Shown here piece by piece: positions 62,304 through 64,000 of a DNA stretch of 64,000 nucleotides. Positions within the stretch are counted from its first letter, which is position 1. The number at the start of each line of letters is the position of its first letter. The position numbers and the translations under genes are program-made. Origin of the DNA: CAZMGV01 sp964565925 (lineage in GTDB: Bacteria; JAGRBM01; JAHCIT01); contig CAZMGV010000018.1 of NCBI GenBank assembly GCA_964565925.1, positions 1 to 64,000 of the forward strand, written 5' to 3'. Under the pieces are notes generated by a model. The model was given only the letters and a program-made list of their open reading frames with translations. It was not told where the DNA came from and did not search any database.

Positions 62304-62549
62304 CTTTTCATAACGGTTGTTTTCGGCCACTGGAGAATGCGCCTCCGCCGGCGCCCCTTCGGGGCACACGGTAACTGCCTGACAAGTCAGGGACTTCTGT
62401 GTTTTTCACAGCCCGCGCGGGAAGGCAACTGGATTGCAACTGTTCACCTGCATGAACCCTGTTTAATGTGAGGATTCCGGTAACGCTCCCGCGTCACGGT
62501 CGTTCTCACCCCCTTGCCCTCCCTCTCACAAACCCATAGGTTTGCCCCC

Positions 62550-62563
62550 TGACTCGCGAGTCA
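62550..62563. promoter_or_regulatory. Exact second copy of the lipid operator, upstream of the SDR gene
   Basis: TGACTCGCGAGTCA is a 14-bp perfect palindrome, identical to the core of 3884-3901. It ends 35 bp before the SDR start at 62599 and lies in the region shared with the divergent RND exporter gene, so it may control one or both. Confidence 0.6.
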
Positions 62564-62598
62564 ACGGCTGGCGGGCCAATCAAAAGGGAGAGAACTCA

Positions 62599-63480
62599 AT
62601 GAATCTGCTCAAAGGAAAAACCGTGGCGGTCACCGGCGCGGGCGGCGGTATCGGACGCGCGCATGCGATGCTGTTTGCGAAGGAAGGCGCCCAGGTGGTC
62701 GTGAACGACCTCGGCGGCTCGCGCGACGGCACGGGCGCCGGCCACACGATGGCCGAGAAGGTCTGCGAAGAGATACGGGCCCTGGGCGGCCAGGCGGTCG
62801 CCAACTACGGAAACGTGGCCACGGCCGACGGCGCCAACTCGATCGTGGAAACCGCCGTCAAGGCGTTCGGCAAGCTGGACGTGATGGTCTGCAACGCGGG
62901 AATTCTCCGCGACAAGTCGTTCAAGAACATGAACGACGAGCTGTGGAATCCGGTCATGGCGGTGCATCTGACGGGCACCTACTACTGCGCGAAAGCCGCC
63001 TGGACGCACTTCCTCGAGAAGAACATCAAGGGACGGCTGATTTTCACCAGCTCGACCTCCGGCCTGTTCGGCAACTTCGGCCAGACCAACTACGGCGCGG
63101 CGAAGGCCGGTATCTGGGGCTTTATGAACTGCCTGTGGCGCGAGGGCGAGAAGGCCGGCATCACGGTCAACGCGATCTGCCCGGTGGCGCTCACCCGCCT
63201 CACGGAAGACCTGGCCGGTTTCAAGGGCGACAACGCCCCGATGGCCGACCTGAAGCCGGAGCACATCTCCCCGGTGGTCGTGTGGCTGGGCTCCGACGCC
63301 GCGGCGAACGTCACCGGCCGCACCTTCCTCGTGAAGGGCGCCGAAGTGGAACTGCTCACGCTGATCCGGGAACCCGGCGCCGTAAACGCGTCGAAGGACC
63401 CGTGGGACCCGACGAACCTGGGCCTCAAGCTCCAGGAAGCGGTAAAGCAGAGCAAGTTCAAGGCGAGCTGGTCGTCCTGA
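62599..63480 (+). CDS. Short-chain dehydrogenase/reductase, multifunctional-enzyme-2-like (hydroxyacyl-CoA type)
   Basis: The product has 293 residues. The NAD-binding motif is TGAGGGIG (12-19). 'VNDLGGSRDGTG' is characteristic of SDRs related to peroxisomal (3R)-hydroxyacyl-CoA dehydrogenases. The catalytic residues are Ser152, Tyr165 and Lys169 in SGLFGNFGQTNYGAAKAG. It would oxidise 3-hydroxyacyl-CoA or a related alcohol. ATG 62599 is chosen because AAGGGAGAG lies just upstream. The operator shared with the acyl-CoA dehydrogenase pair supports a role in acyl-CoA metabolism. Confidence 0.9.
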   Translation: MNLLKGKTVAVTGAGGGIGRAHAMLFAKEGAQVVVNDLGGSRDGTGAGHTMAEKVCEEIRALGGQAVANYGNVATADGANSIVETAVKAFGKLDVMVCNAGILRDKSFKNMNDELWNPVMAVHLTGTYYCAKAAWTHFLEKNIKGRLIFTSSTSGLFGNFGQTNYGAAKAGIWGFMNCLWREGEKAGITVNAICPVALTRLTEDLAGFKGDNAPMADLKPEHISPVVVWLGSDAAANVTGRTFLVKGAEVELLTLIREPGAVNASKDPWDPTNLGLKLQEAVKQSKFKASWSS

Positions 63481-63517
63481 ACGCCTGAAGGCCTGCACCT
63501 GCAGGCAGGCATCAGAC

Positions 63518-63548
63518 AAAGGGGCGGCCTCGTGCCGCCCCTTTCTGT
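63518..63548 (+). terminator. Intrinsic terminator after the SDR gene
   Basis: AAAGGGGCGG-CCTCGTG-CCGCCCCTTT is a perfect 10-bp stem followed by CTGTTT. It ends about 54 bp before the P-ATPase gene. Confidence 0.85.
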
Positions 63549-63601
63549 TTCCGCCCTATATTTGAAGGAACGGCTATACTCGCCGAGCGGGTGCCGCTTC
63601 C

Positions 63602-64000
63602 ATGACGCAATCCGAAAACAGCCACATCGACCCCGTCTGCCACATGACGGTGACGCCTGAGACCGCTGCCGGAAAGTCGGACTATAACAGCACCACGTAT
63701 TACTTCTGCAGCACCCACTGCGTGAAGAAGTTCGAGGCGGACCCCTCGAAATACGTGAAAGCTCCTGAACCGGCTGGCGGCGAACACTCCTGCTGTTCCG
63801 GGCACGACCATCACCACCACGTGGGCAGTCCGGCGGCCGTCACGCCCGGCCCCGCAGGCGCGAAATACACCTGCCCCATGCATCCGGAAATCGTGCAGGT
63901 GGGCCCCGGCACCTGCCCCAAATGCGGCATGGCAATGGAGCCGATGACGATTTCGGCGGAGCCCGAAGAGAACCGTGAACTGAACGACATGACGAGACGG
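63602..64000 (+). CDS. Heavy-metal (copper-type) P-type ATPase, N-terminal part (runs off window)
   Basis: The frame is open from ATG 63602 to the window end (133 codons). It begins with a YHS domain (DPVCHMTV ... 'YYFCSTHCVKKFEADPSKY'), then a Cys/His-rich linker (HSCCSGHDHHHH) and a CPMHPE...CPKCGMAMEP metal-binding domain, and enters the ATPase with ENRELNDMTRR. This N-terminal set is typical of CopA/CopB-like and silver exporters. The catalytic domains are outside the window. Confidence 0.88.
   Translation, partial: MTQSENSHIDPVCHMTVTPETAAGKSDYNSTTYYFCSTHCVKKFEADPSKYVKAPEPAGGEHSCCSGHDHHHHVGSPAAVTPGPAGAKYTCPMHPEIVQVGPGTCPKCGMAMEPMTISAEPEENRELNDMTRR

Noticed and set aside
62377..62390. CCTGACAAGTCAGG palindrome upstream of the RND exporter as a further lipid operator
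   Set aside because: The half-sites resemble TGAC/GTCA but the spacing is 4 bp shorter and the central bases differ, so it would not fit the same dimer.

Overview
The window (about 62% GC) comes from the chromosome of a Gram-negative bacterium. It opens in the 5' half of a 16S rRNA gene on the minus strand and ends inside a copper-type P-ATPase gene. The outer-membrane assembly lipoprotein BamD, about seven lipobox proteins, the MEP-pathway gene ispG and a 16S of deltaproteobacterial character point to a free-living proteobacterium-like lineage. I cannot place it further from sequence alone. Gene density is high, and stop/start overlaps of the ATGA or GTGA type are common.

Layout: 1-1250 is the rRNA 5' end with its promoter and boxA. 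1251-8429 holds membrane and lipoproteins, a paired acyl-CoA dehydrogenase operon and an aldo/keto reductase. 8553-15046 (minus) is rbfA, ispG, an MCP-like sensor and an in-frame DedA-phosphomannomutase fusion. 15281-27624 holds small membrane proteins, a GT-C-like protein, a coupled operon (two lipoproteins, ligA, acyP), an isocitrate-dehydrogenase-family gene coupled to gluQ, a VKOR-DsbA fusion, and an MBL hydrolase with a methyltransferase. 27744-39128 is the centrepiece: a single-polypeptide fatty-acid/polyketide synthase of 3179 residues followed by an acyl-CoA carboxylase beta subunit. 39162-41834 holds manC, flanked by two related ~105-bp palindromic elements, and an aminotransferase. 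41839-51598 holds speA, an acyl desaturase, a TPR protein, bamD, an AtuA-like gene and several hypotheticals. 51747-54336 is feoAB. 54343-64000 holds DUF952, MFS, HIT, tldD, a UbiG-like methyltransferase, a Dph6-like ATPase, an RND/MMPL exporter, an SDR and the truncated P-ATPase.

Functional theme: lipid metabolism dominates. The megasynthase carries two flavin-reductase-like modules, KS, two ACPs, AT, KR, DH, a third ACP and its own PPTase. The adjacent carboxylase would supply the extender unit. A desaturase, the acyl-CoA dehydrogenase pair, a hydroxyacyl-CoA-type SDR and an RND exporter complete the picture. A perfect palindrome (core TGACTCGCGAGTCA) precedes both the dehydrogenase pair and the SDR, and a degenerate version precedes the megasynthase, which suggests one regulator for lipid synthesis and breakdown. 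A separate TGAATGA-N4-TCATTCA palindrome, like TetR-type FadR operators, precedes the AtuA-like gene.

The strongest leads are these: all three carrier domains of the megasynthase have Thr where the phosphopantetheine-bearing Ser should be, each with a different Thr codon; the megasynthase has a terminator-like hairpin in its leader; the shared operator; and the paired palindromes around manC whose inner segments lie in opposite orientations.
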